Notes under the pieces: generated by a model
What the model was told of the DNA's origin: nothing
Seen by the model: only the letters and a program-made list of their open reading frames with translations
Databases searched by the model: none
Program-made: the position numbers and the translations under genes
Assembly: GCA_038230975.1 (NCBI GenBank)
Contig: JBBRMF010000282.1
Span: 1-6,761 of the forward strand
Direction: 5' to 3'
Length of the DNA: 6,761 bases
Source: JANXVV01 sp038230975
GTDB taxonomy: Bacteria; Planctomycetota; Phycisphaerae; Tepidisphaerales; Tepidisphaeraceae
Part shown: positions 1-5,910 of the stretch, one piece after another
Numbering within the stretch: the first letter of the stretch is position 1
Layout of the letters: every line of letters begins with the position of its first letter

Positions 1-611
1 CCGCTGCCATTGATCGGACGGCAGTTCATATGTGGCACAGCGCCTGGATGCAATATGACCGATGCCTCGGCGGCGGTCGGACTCAGATCCTGACGAATCA
101 TCAATCCGGCGAGGAAAGGATTGTCAGCGGCCGGCAGGGTGGTCACTCTTGCTATAATTTCTCCATCACCTACCAGGGATTGAAATGCGAAATGACATGA
201 ATCAACAGCGCCCCAAACTCCCCAGCCGGAAGCGCGGAGCGTGAATGTTCCATTTTTCTCGGAAGTGCCTCCCGGAATCAGAACGGTGCCGATATCGGTA
301 TGTTTCCAGGGTGTTGGAAGTAGGTTCGTGGGTTGGATCGATTGCGTGGTGGAGGGCGGGGAAGAGCGCGCCGTTCTATCCGTGGCCACAGCCGAGTCGG
401 CATCTGGCATCCACATCTTCATCGCTTCGGCCAATGGAATTGTGACGGGAACGGCACCTTCGGGCGTCACCCGGATTTGATTCGCTTTAGAGAGATCGAT
501 CTTGCCGAGGTAAGATTTACCCTGCCGATCGACCACAGTTCCACCGTGAACAGACTGAATGCCACCTGCGCTGGTGACCAGTACTGCAAAAACAAATAAG
601 AAGGTTCGCAA
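1..611 (-). CDS. Secreted DUF1349/concanavalin-like domain protein, partial (C-terminus off the left edge)
   Basis: The minus strand is open from base 611 to the window edge, 203 codons. I place the start at the TTG at 611-609. It is preceded by an AGGGA-like ribosome site about nine bases upstream and directly begins a signal peptide (MRTFLFVFAVLVTSAGG, cleavage probably near residues 20-24). An in-frame GTG at 671 would put a non-signal-like extension in front, and no in-frame ATG lies near the N-terminus. Residues 25-65 form a small domain (GGTVVDRQGKSYLGKIDL), followed by a Ser/Thr/Pro-rich linker (about 75-100). From about residue 104 a module with the pattern DIG..LIPGG, GTFTLRASG, VWG..DSCHFAFQ, GDGEIIARV and AGLMIRQ resembles the DUF1349/concanavalin-like lectin-glucanase fold seen in secreted planctomycete proteins. 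A carbohydrate- or surface-binding role is inference. It is the last visible gene of a leftward three-gene cluster. The domain call is by motif memory; the reading frame and export signal are read directly. Confidence 0.72.
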   Translation of the reverse strand, partial: MRTFLFVFAVLVTSAGGIQSVHGGTVVDRQGKSYLGKIDLSKANQIRVTPEGAVPVTIPLAEAMKMWMPDADSAVATDRTARSSPPSTTQSIQPTNLLPTPWKHTDIGTVLIPGGTSEKNGTFTLRASGWGVWGAVDSCHFAFQSLVGDGEIIARVTTLPAADNPFLAGLMIRQDLSPTAAEASVILHPGAVPHMNCRPINGS

Positions 612-676
612 AGCGGTATTCCCTGAGTTAATCGATGTCGTTGGAAAGATGAAGAATCGGATTGGCCGCACCCATG

Positions 677-1537
677 TTATTTGCCTTGCGGTGCGCGATT
701 TGTCGCTGCACGAGCCGCGTTGAAGCTTTCATTTCGTTCATTGATGAGGGCCTCGTAATTCCGCTTCTCGCGTTCCAATTCATGCTGTGCGCGGTGACTT
801 TGTCGAAAGGTCTCCTCGTAGCGTGTACGCCAATCGGTCAGCTTCTGAAAAGCGATGGACAATCGGTCCGACGATATTTTCGGGTCATTCAAAATGTACA
901 TTCGTGCGTATCGATCCTCTCGCGCCCAGCCCATCTTCAAATCCGCGATAGATACTTCAACATCGCAGGCGTCGACCTCATCCTTTAGTTTGTAAATCTG
1001 AGACGGATCGGCGTTGGGCGTTGTGGCATCAGCTAAGCGACCGAACGCCTCGGAGCGTCGCTTCTTAACCTCCATCAACGCCATGACTTCCTTCGCATCG
1101 GCGTCTTTCATACCGCCGATCAAGGCGTCGTACGAATCCTCATTGGCAGGAAGATATTCATTGATCTGTGCCTGATGGAAGCGGGCCGTCAGTCGCTCCG
1201 TCCAGCGAACGTTGGTGCGTTGCATCTCCTGAACGCGCTTGACGAGCTTGGTCGAGGTGGGTTCGTCGCCGGTTTTCAGGAGGTCGGCTGCCTTGGTCCA
1301 GGCTGCCGATTCTTCGTTCATATAGGCCGTGATAAGGGCCATGTCCTTTTTGCCCATATCCGGCAATTGCGCCGCGAGGGTCACCAGGTTCGCCAGATCA
1401 ATCTGGCGGGCGGCAGCGGCTTCATTGTACGACTGGATCTGATTCGCAAATTTTTCGGCGGGCGTTTCGCCTCGGCACCAATTGCCAAATGTCGTCGCTA
1501 GTAAAACAAGGATCGAAATCCGCACACGCTGGCTCAT
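677..1537 (-). CDS. Exported helical protein of unknown function
   Basis: This is a 286-residue protein with an ATG start preceded by a GTGGAG ribosome site at good spacing. Residues 1-23 are a signal peptide: basic MSQRVR, then the hydrophobic stretch ISILVLLATTF. Cys21 is not in a proper lipobox (it reads GNWC), so a lipoprotein is not supported. The mature part is rich in Ala, Glu, Lys, Arg and Asp and looks almost entirely alpha-helical. Residues about 225-278 (QKLTDWRTRYEETFRQSHRA and on) have a coiled-coil character. Apart from Cys21 in the signal region, the only other Cys is Cys191. I recognise no family and no catalytic motif. It lies 29 nt downstream of the glycoside hydrolase and 65 nt upstream of the DUF1349-like gene, so it is probably co-transcribed and acts in the periplasm or at the envelope. 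A scaffold or periplasmic helical-bundle role would be a guess. Confidence 0.8.
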   Translation of the reverse strand: MSQRVRISILVLLATTFGNWCRGETPAEKFANQIQSYNEAAAARQIDLANLVTLAAQLPDMGKKDMALITAYMNEESAAWTKAADLLKTGDEPTSTKLVKRVQEMQRTNVRWTERLTARFHQAQINEYLPANEDSYDALIGGMKDADAKEVMALMEVKKRRSEAFGRLADATTPNADPSQIYKLKDEVDACDVEVSIADLKMGWAREDRYARMYILNDPKISSDRLSIAFQKLTDWRTRYEETFRQSHRAQHELEREKRNYEALINERNESFNAARAATNRAPQGK

Positions 1538-1566
1538 ACTGACTCCACGTCTCTACGATAAACAGG

Positions 1567-3345
1567 TTACTTCGACGGATGCTGAACTTTGTTCACCGTA
1601 ACGCTTTGAATGTAATACTTGTTGTACTGGTTGCCATCCGACTCCAGGGCAAAGTTATAGCTCCACATGCTGACAAACTGGGCGTCGGTGATTTTCCATT
1701 TCATCGTGTGCCATTCTTTGTTGTCTGGTACGGTGTACCAACCGCAATCTTTGTAGCCGTTGTTAGACTCGTAGACGAGTTTGAAACCCGCGTTGTCATT
1801 GGCCGAGTTCCGTCGAACGACCACAGTGATTTCAATAGGCACAGTGGTATAGGACAAAAAATTCGGGTCCACGACAAATGCATTTCCGCCCGGCACGCTC
1901 CCTGCTCGTGCCGAACCGCCGTAGGCGATTACATCGGCGGCAATGGACTCTCCGGACAAGGTGTGCAGTCCTTTTTCTATGTTTTTCTCTCCCATCGACA
2001 CCGATACCGATTTTGCATCCGAGTAGTCGCCACCCCAGGGGAAATGTCGAGTCTTGTTGGCTTGGGCCTGCGCCAGGAGATTGGCAGGCACGCCGATGAT
2101 CAGAACCGGCGCGGTGGTCAACTCCATGGTATTGTCGCTCGAGGTGGCTCCGGTCAGCGGATTCACGATCTGCACGGGTTGGCCAAAATTAACGTGATCG
2201 GGGTTTCCTTTGTGCGCCCAGGTTGCAAGGACCGTGGTCTTGGCACCTCGGAAAATAAACCCGTAATTTTTTTGGTTGAGGAGTACCCATCCAAGATAGG
2301 TCGGATGCTGGCCGAGATGTTGGATCATCTGCGCCATGGCTGTATAGGCCGGGCGCGCCTTCCCGTTACCATCGAGCAGACCCATCGGGCCACTGTCGCC
2401 GTCCCGGCCCTCGAACCATTGAATGCATGTGACGCCCTGGGCAATTCCCATCGTGTACGCTTTGACCAACGCTTGTCCCTGCTTGTCCGCGCCTTTTGAA
2501 GCATCGGCACCCAGCTCCGTAAAAATAATCGGGACATTTGCCTTTGCCGGGTTTTGGACCGCCAACATTTTCCGGACGGTCGGAACGATATTCATGTAGA
2601 CCGCTTCAGTTCCGGCATTGTCCGCAACCGTGCCGAGAATTTCGTAAGGATGCAGAGTGATGTAATCGAAATGGTCCTTCGCACCGGCTTTAAGAACCTG
2701 TTCCAGATAGTTCACATGCACCGATTTGGCAGCAAGACCTATCCTGCACGTTGGATCGGCGGCTTTGGCCGCATCGTAGGCACTGACGACGATCTTCGCG
2801 TAATCCGCGGGCGTTTGATTTGGACCAATGAAGTTGGGAGGCTCGTTCCACACTTCCCAGTATTTCACCTTCCCCTTGGCGTGCTTCACCACTTCCGATA
2901 CGTAGTGGGACCAGGCGGGCAAATGATTGACGGGCAGGCCGACCGAGCGGCCCGTCTTATCCCACGGCACGCTGCCGATCAGAATGCCGCCGAAATCCAT
3001 CTGATTACTTTCCATGTAACTCATCTGCTTGTCGAGCGTTTCCCAGGTCCACTTACCTTCCTCCGGTTCAACGTTTCCCCAGCCAGTATGACAAGTGCGC
3101 ATGACATGAATGCCGATCGAAGCCATCCGAGGAATCCAGCGCGCATTGTCTTCGGCGGAGCGATTGTTCGTATGGCAACTGCCAATGCCGAAGGGACTTA
3201 GGGTTGCGGATTTCGCCTGATCAGGGGTATCCCCCGCAACACTATCGAGTGGAGCAATCCATCCGACGCACGAAATCAAGATGTACTTGGCGACACGCAG
3301 GGTTCTAGAATGAGACGGGCGCAAGTTGTTAGTCAAAATGTTCAT
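1567..3345 (-). CDS. Secreted glycoside hydrolase, clan GH-A (GH39/GH5-like) with C-terminal beta-rich module
   Basis: This is a 592-residue exported retaining glycoside hydrolase. The ATG at 3345 begins a long N-region, then the hydrophobic segment YILISCVGWIAPL, with likely cleavage after VAG (residue 38). A TIM-barrel domain spans about residues 50-345. Its clan GH-A signature residues are visible: the acid/base Glu168 in EVWNEPP, a substrate-site His in ITLHPYE (His232), and the nucleophile Glu277 in IIFTELG. The spacing of 109 residues between the two Glu is normal for the clan. Residues about 350-425 look like the small beta domain that often follows GH39-type barrels (TVLATWAHKG, VQIVNPLTG). 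Residues about 431-592 form a further beta-rich module that could be carbohydrate-binding or a laminin-G-like sandwich. The substrate cannot be read from sequence; beta-xylosidase, glucanase or endo-hemicellulase are all possible. The ribosome site is weak. It is first in a leftward cluster with two other exported proteins. Confidence 0.85.
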   Translation of the reverse strand: MNILTNNLRPSHSRTLRVAKYILISCVGWIAPLDSVAGDTPDQAKSATLSPFGIGSCHTNNRSAEDNARWIPRMASIGIHVMRTCHTGWGNVEPEEGKWTWETLDKQMSYMESNQMDFGGILIGSVPWDKTGRSVGLPVNHLPAWSHYVSEVVKHAKGKVKYWEVWNEPPNFIGPNQTPADYAKIVVSAYDAAKAADPTCRIGLAAKSVHVNYLEQVLKAGAKDHFDYITLHPYEILGTVADNAGTEAVYMNIVPTVRKMLAVQNPAKANVPIIFTELGADASKGADKQGQALVKAYTMGIAQGVTCIQWFEGRDGDSGPMGLLDGNGKARPAYTAMAQMIQHLGQHPTYLGWVLLNQKNYGFIFRGAKTTVLATWAHKGNPDHVNFGQPVQIVNPLTGATSSDNTMELTTAPVLIIGVPANLLAQAQANKTRHFPWGGDYSDAKSVSVSMGEKNIEKGLHTLSGESIAADVIAYGGSARAGSVPGGNAFVVDPNFLSYTTVPIEITVVVRRNSANDNAGFKLVYESNNGYKDCGWYTVPDNKEWHTMKWKITDAQFVSMWSYNFALESDGNQYNKYYIQSVTVNKVQHPSK

Positions 3346-3505
3346 CAGTCAATTTCGGTCGAGGCACGGACAGCAAGTTTTAGCGGCTATCGCAAAGTAC
3401 CATGGGAAATCAGTTGCGTTACAGGTTTATTTACTACACAAAAAAGTCGTGCGTTTTTAGCGTTTAGGCGTTCCTGATTCAATGGCAATGCGAGACAATG
3501 CAAAC

Positions 3506-3667
3506 ATGCCGATCCTATTCATCGTACTTATCGTTCTTGTCATTCTCAGTTTCGGAGGTGGTGTCGCCAGACCCGCCTATCGGACACATGGCATTTCACT
3601 GGGCACCGTACTGCTCATTGTCCTGATTCTCTGGCTGCTCGGCGTGATTGGAACACGGCCGTTCTGA
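3506..3667 (+). CDS. Small two-helix membrane protein, DUF3309-like
   Basis: This is a 53-residue protein, almost entirely membrane segments: MPILFIVLIVLVILSFGGG at the N-terminus and ISLGTVLLIVLILWLLGVIG near the C-terminus, joined by a short polar loop (ARPAYRTHG). The pattern of a Leu/Ile/Val helix, a Gly-rich turn and a second Leu/Ile helix matches the DUF3309 family of tiny membrane proteins, whose function is not known. Family members start directly with the hydrophobic helix, so I choose the ATG at 3506. Upstream in-frame ATGs at 3482 and 3488 would add up to eight polar residues and cannot be excluded. No strong ribosome site precedes any of the three. It is divergent from the glycoside hydrolase cluster and separated from hen1 by a long hairpin repeat, so it is probably a single-gene transcript. 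Confidence 0.7.
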   Translation: MPILFIVLIVLVILSFGGGVARPAYRTHGISLGTVLLIVLILWLLGVIGTRPF

Positions 3668-3678
3668 TTGATGTACGT

Positions 3679-3817
3679 AATTTTTGTAGCTTCCGCACTG
3701 AGCTGGAGAATTTTTAGGTGGCGTGGGCGTCTCGCCCGCGTTCACTTCTTAAGACAGCACGGGCGAGGTGCCCATGCCACCATTTCTTCCCAAGCTCGGT
3801 GCGGAAACTACAAAATT
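3679..3817. repeat. 139-nt imperfect inverted repeat (MITE-like or dispersed palindromic repeat)
   Basis: The two halves are imperfect reverse complements over nearly the whole length. The outer arms are 3679-3704 and 3792-3817 (for example TTTGTAGCTTCCGCAC against TTTGTAGTTTCCGCAC read on the other strand). The inner arms are 3717-3740 and 3758-3781 and match at 20 of 24 positions. The centre holds CTTAAG at 3748-3753. Three of the four inner mismatches become G-U wobbles in plus-strand RNA, so a transcript would fold into one long hairpin. The inner motif (GGTGGCGTGGGCGTCTCGCC) resembles palindromic repeats I recall being scattered through planctomycete and verrucomicrobial genomes; that is memory, not a search. 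No target-site duplication is evident and no transposase is encoded. The element fills the gap between the DUF3309 gene and hen1. Confidence 0.75.
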
Positions 3818-3880
3818 CAATATCGCATAGTCGCGCACTAAGCTTTTTGTTTTCGTTCCGTGAATTATGATCTGCTGCCA

Positions 3881-5302
3881 ATGCTGCTGACACTGACGAC
3901 GACGCATTCACCCGCCACGGACTTGGGGTACCTGCTACACAAAAATCCGTCTCGCCCGCAGTGGTTTAATTTATCGGTCGGTCGTGCGCATGTCTTCTAT
4001 CCCGAGGCTGATCCAGATCGCTGCACGGCAGCGCTGATGCTGGAGATCGACCCGGTTGGATTGGTCCGCAATCGTCGTGGCCCGTCCGGGGAGGGTTTCT
4101 CGCTGGAGCAGTATGTCAACGATCGACCCTACGCGGCCAGTTCTTTTCTGGCGGTGGCGATTGCACAGGTTTATTCCTCGGCGCTCTCCGGCATCAGTAA
4201 AGATCGACCGGAACTGGCCAAGACACCGATCCCCCTCGTAGCCCGCCTGAGTGTTGTACCTTGCCGTGGTGGAGAGGCGCTGCTCCGCAAACTGTTCGAG
4301 CCGTTGGGCTACACGATCAGCGCGACGCAACATGCCCTTGACGAAAAATTCCCGGAGTGGGGCGAAGGGCCATATTTTACCGTTGAACTTTCGCACACGA
4401 TCGTGCTGCAGGATCTGCTGGCGCATCTTTATGTGCTGATCCCGGTGCTTGATAACGATAAGCACTACTGGATCGGTGAGGATGAAGTCGCCAAGCTGCT
4501 GCGGCACGGCGAGCCATGGCTGGCATCGCATCCGGAGAAAGAGCAGATCGTTCATCGCTACCTCAAGCACTTCAATTACCTGGCCAACGATGCCCTGGCG
4601 AGATTAATTGACGCTGATCCCGAGGAAGCCGAAGAGTTTGACGAGCAGCACGCCGGTGAAGAAGAGCAGGTTGAGCGGAAGATCAGTCTCAACGAGCATC
4701 GACTGAATACCGTGCTGGAGGTTCTGCGGAAGTCCGGTGCCAGGCGAGTGCTGGATCTGGGTTGCAGCTACGGCAACCTGTTGCGACGGCTATTGGAAGA
4801 AAAGCAGTTCGAGCAGATCGTCGGCTTGGATGTGTCGCATCGCGCGCTGGAAATCGCCAGCGAACGACTGCACCTGGATCGCCTGCCGGAACGTCAACGT
4901 CAACGCATCCAATTGCTGCATGGCTCGCTCATCTACCGCGATCAACGATTGGCTGGCTTTGATGCAGCGGCAGTGGTGGAAGTGATCGAGCATCTGGATG
5001 AGCCACGCCTTGCAGCGTTCGAGCGAGTGTTGTTTGAATTCGCCAAGCCGACCACCGTGATCGTGACCACACCGAATGTGGAATATAACGTGCGGTTTGA
5101 AACGCTGGCGGCCGGGCAGTTTCGGCACAAGGATCACCGCTTCGAGTGGACGCGGGCAGAGTTTCAGAAATGGGCAACCGGGGTGGCCGAGAGGTTTGGA
5201 TATAGTGTGCGATTCCTCCCGGTCGGACCGGAGGATGCGGCGGTTGGGCCGGCGACGCAGATGGGGGTGTTTGCTACGTCCGCAGTTCCTACATCCGCGT
5301 AG
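3881..5302 (+). CDS. hen1: RNA 3'-terminal ribose 2'-O-methyltransferase Hen1
   Basis: This is a 473-residue, full-length bacterial Hen1. It methylates the 2'-OH of the 3'-terminal ribose of a cleaved RNA before Pnkp seals it, which makes the repaired junction resistant to re-cleavage by a ribotoxin. The N-terminal half (about 1-245; MLLTLTTTHSPATDLGYLLH, ALMLEIDPVGLVR, EGFSLEQYVNDRPY) is the bacterial-specific domain that contacts and activates the Pnkp ligase. An acidic linker (about 246-266) follows. The C-terminal methyltransferase has the SAM loop LDLGCSYGNL (291-300) and the Hen1-type metal site Glu367, Glu370, His371 (EVIEH) and His419 (HKDHRFEW), all intact. I start at the ATG at 3881 because family members begin MLLTITTTH. 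The longer reading from GTG 3860 adds seven residues unlike the family. No Shine-Dalgarno is visible. Its partner pnkp lies 604 nt downstream, separated by an antitoxin-like gene. Confidence 0.95.
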   Translation: MLLTLTTTHSPATDLGYLLHKNPSRPQWFNLSVGRAHVFYPEADPDRCTAALMLEIDPVGLVRNRRGPSGEGFSLEQYVNDRPYAASSFLAVAIAQVYSSALSGISKDRPELAKTPIPLVARLSVVPCRGGEALLRKLFEPLGYTISATQHALDEKFPEWGEGPYFTVELSHTIVLQDLLAHLYVLIPVLDNDKHYWIGEDEVAKLLRHGEPWLASHPEKEQIVHRYLKHFNYLANDALARLIDADPEEAEEFDEQHAGEEEQVERKISLNEHRLNTVLEVLRKSGARRVLDLGCSYGNLLRRLLEEKQFEQIVGLDVSHRALEIASERLHLDRLPERQRQRIQLLHGSLIYRDQRLAGFDAAAVVEVIEHLDEPRLAAFERVLFEFAKPTTVIVTTPNVEYNVRFETLAAGQFRHKDHRFEWTRAEFQKWATGVAERFGYSVRFLPVGPEDAAVGPATQMGVFATSAVPTSA

Positions 5303-5444
5303 AGGGGCATACATGGGGCTTGATGCAGTAGCTGCGACGCCAAAGGGCCTTGAAAGTAAGTTCGACTGCGGGTAGTTCATGGGTTCGATAATTAAGCGGG
5401 ATTCAATGGCTGCGATCTCAACCTGATGGTAAAATGCATTAATC

Positions 5445-5450
5445 AGGAGG
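5445..5450 (+). promoter_or_regulatory. Strong Shine-Dalgarno AGGAGG of the DUF104 gene
   Basis: A perfect AGGAGG ends four bases before the ATG at 5455 and seven before an in-frame TTG at 5458. It stands out because the neighbouring hen1 and pnkp starts have no recognisable ribosome site. A TAAAAT at 5430-5435 could be a -10 element, but no good -35 partner is visible at 16-18 nt, so a promoter here is only possible. Confidence 0.6.
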
Positions 5451-5454
5451 CCGC

Positions 5455-5814
5455 ATGTTGATCCGGGCGGAATATGAAAATGGCATTCTCAAACCGGTTG
5501 AGCCTTTGAATCTCACGGAAGGCCAAATGGTTCGCATCATCGTGACGACCGATACGACCTTATGGAATCCATTGAAGGCCATCGCGGCCACGGAGCGAAT
5601 TGCGGCGTTGCCGGCAGAAGAACTTCCATTGCGCGAAGTGGGAGGCAAACCCGTTTCCGAGGAAGCTGACCGTTTCGTCTACGGCGACCGGAGTGAATTC
5701 GCAGAGAAGAAAGCACTGGGCATCGTGGAGATGTTTGGCAAGGTCGACTTCGATCCTACCTACGATTGCAAAGCCGCGCGGCGTCGAGGGAGCAAGCGGA
5801 ATCCCAAACTGTGA
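5455..5814 (+). CDS. AF2212-like (DUF104) antitoxin-type protein
   Basis: This is a 119-residue protein. Residues 1-31 (MLIRAEYENGILKPVEPLNL, then TEGQMVRIIVT) are the characteristic DUF104/AF2212-like antitoxin domain, a short swapped-hairpin AbrB-like fold. The middle (about 35-85) is a charged helical linker. The C-terminus (VEMFGKVDFDPTYDCKAARR) resembles the toxin-binding tail of VapB-type antitoxins, where the pattern GKV.FDP.YD.K..R is common. The protein is longer than minimal DUF104 members (about 60-80 residues). It would be expected to bind and silence a PIN-domain RNase encoded just downstream. Only a 30-codon remnant is found there, so it may be an orphan antitoxin. It has its own strong ribosome site and lies 152 nt after hen1, so it may be independently expressed. 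The domain assignment is from motif recognition. Confidence 0.8.
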   Translation: MLIRAEYENGILKPVEPLNLTEGQMVRIIVTTDTTLWNPLKAIAATERIAALPAEELPLREVGGKPVSEEADRFVYGDRSEFAEKKALGIVEMFGKVDFDPTYDCKAARRRGSKRNPKL

Positions 5815-5817
5815 GCC

Positions 5818-5910
5818 ATGCGAGTGATCGTGGGCACCTGCTTTACGACCGCTGTTGACTTCATTCGGTATGCTCGGCTTGTCCCCATACGGCTATATCC
5901 GCTTCCATGA
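5818..5910 (+). pseudogene. Probable PIN-domain (VapC-type) toxin remnant, 30 codons
   Basis: An ATG three bases after the DUF104 stop opens a 30-codon frame starting MRVIVGTCFTTAVDFI and ending in TGA at 5908-5910. PIN-domain toxins typically begin M-(R/K)-V-(I/L)-(V/I)-D-T-(N/C/S), where the Asp is the first metal ligand. Here that position is Gly (GGC, one base from GAC), and the remaining residues do not look like a PIN fold. The position immediately behind an antitoxin-type gene is where the toxin gene belongs. I infer a truncated, inactive toxin whose 3' part has been lost up to the pnkp start. The stop overlaps the pnkp ATG (ATGA), so its translation might still couple to pnkp. The resemblance covers only about eight residues, so chance cannot be excluded. 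Confidence 0.45.

Noticed and set aside
241..599. Overlapping plus-strand frames of 66-88 codons
   Set aside because: They are antisense to the partial secreted gene, which has a signal peptide and a recognisable beta-rich module on the minus strand.
1579..2499. 306-codon open frame on the plus strand
   Set aside because: It lies wholly antisense to the glycoside hydrolase, whose catalytic motifs prove the other strand is coding. Its translation has no domain-like pattern.
3346..3505. Divergent intergenic region searched for promoters and operators
   Set aside because: A TTGCGT at 3414-3419 has no suitable -10 partner, and no operator-like palindrome was found. Nothing could be called.
3860..3880. 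GTG start seven codons upstream for hen1
   Set aside because: The added residues MNYDLLP are not part of the family N-terminus, which begins at MLLT. The metal-site numbering also fits the ATG at 3881.
3714..3911. 65-codon minus-strand frame ending in ERGRDAHAT
   Set aside because: It is produced by reading through the inverted repeat and into the hen1 start. Such tails arise wherever this kind of repeat is translated and are not evidence of a gene.
4446..4466. Small palindrome GTGCTT...AAGCAC inside hen1
   Set aside because: It has a six-base stem within a coding region, which is expected by chance, and no T-run follows it.
5312..5374. 20-codon ORF after hen1 (MGLDAVAATPKGLESKFDCG)
   Set aside because: It has no ribosome site and no recognisable sequence. 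It is probably intergenic.
4790..5380. 196-codon minus-strand frame
   Set aside because: It is antisense to the Hen1 methyltransferase domain, whose SAM and metal motifs are intact.
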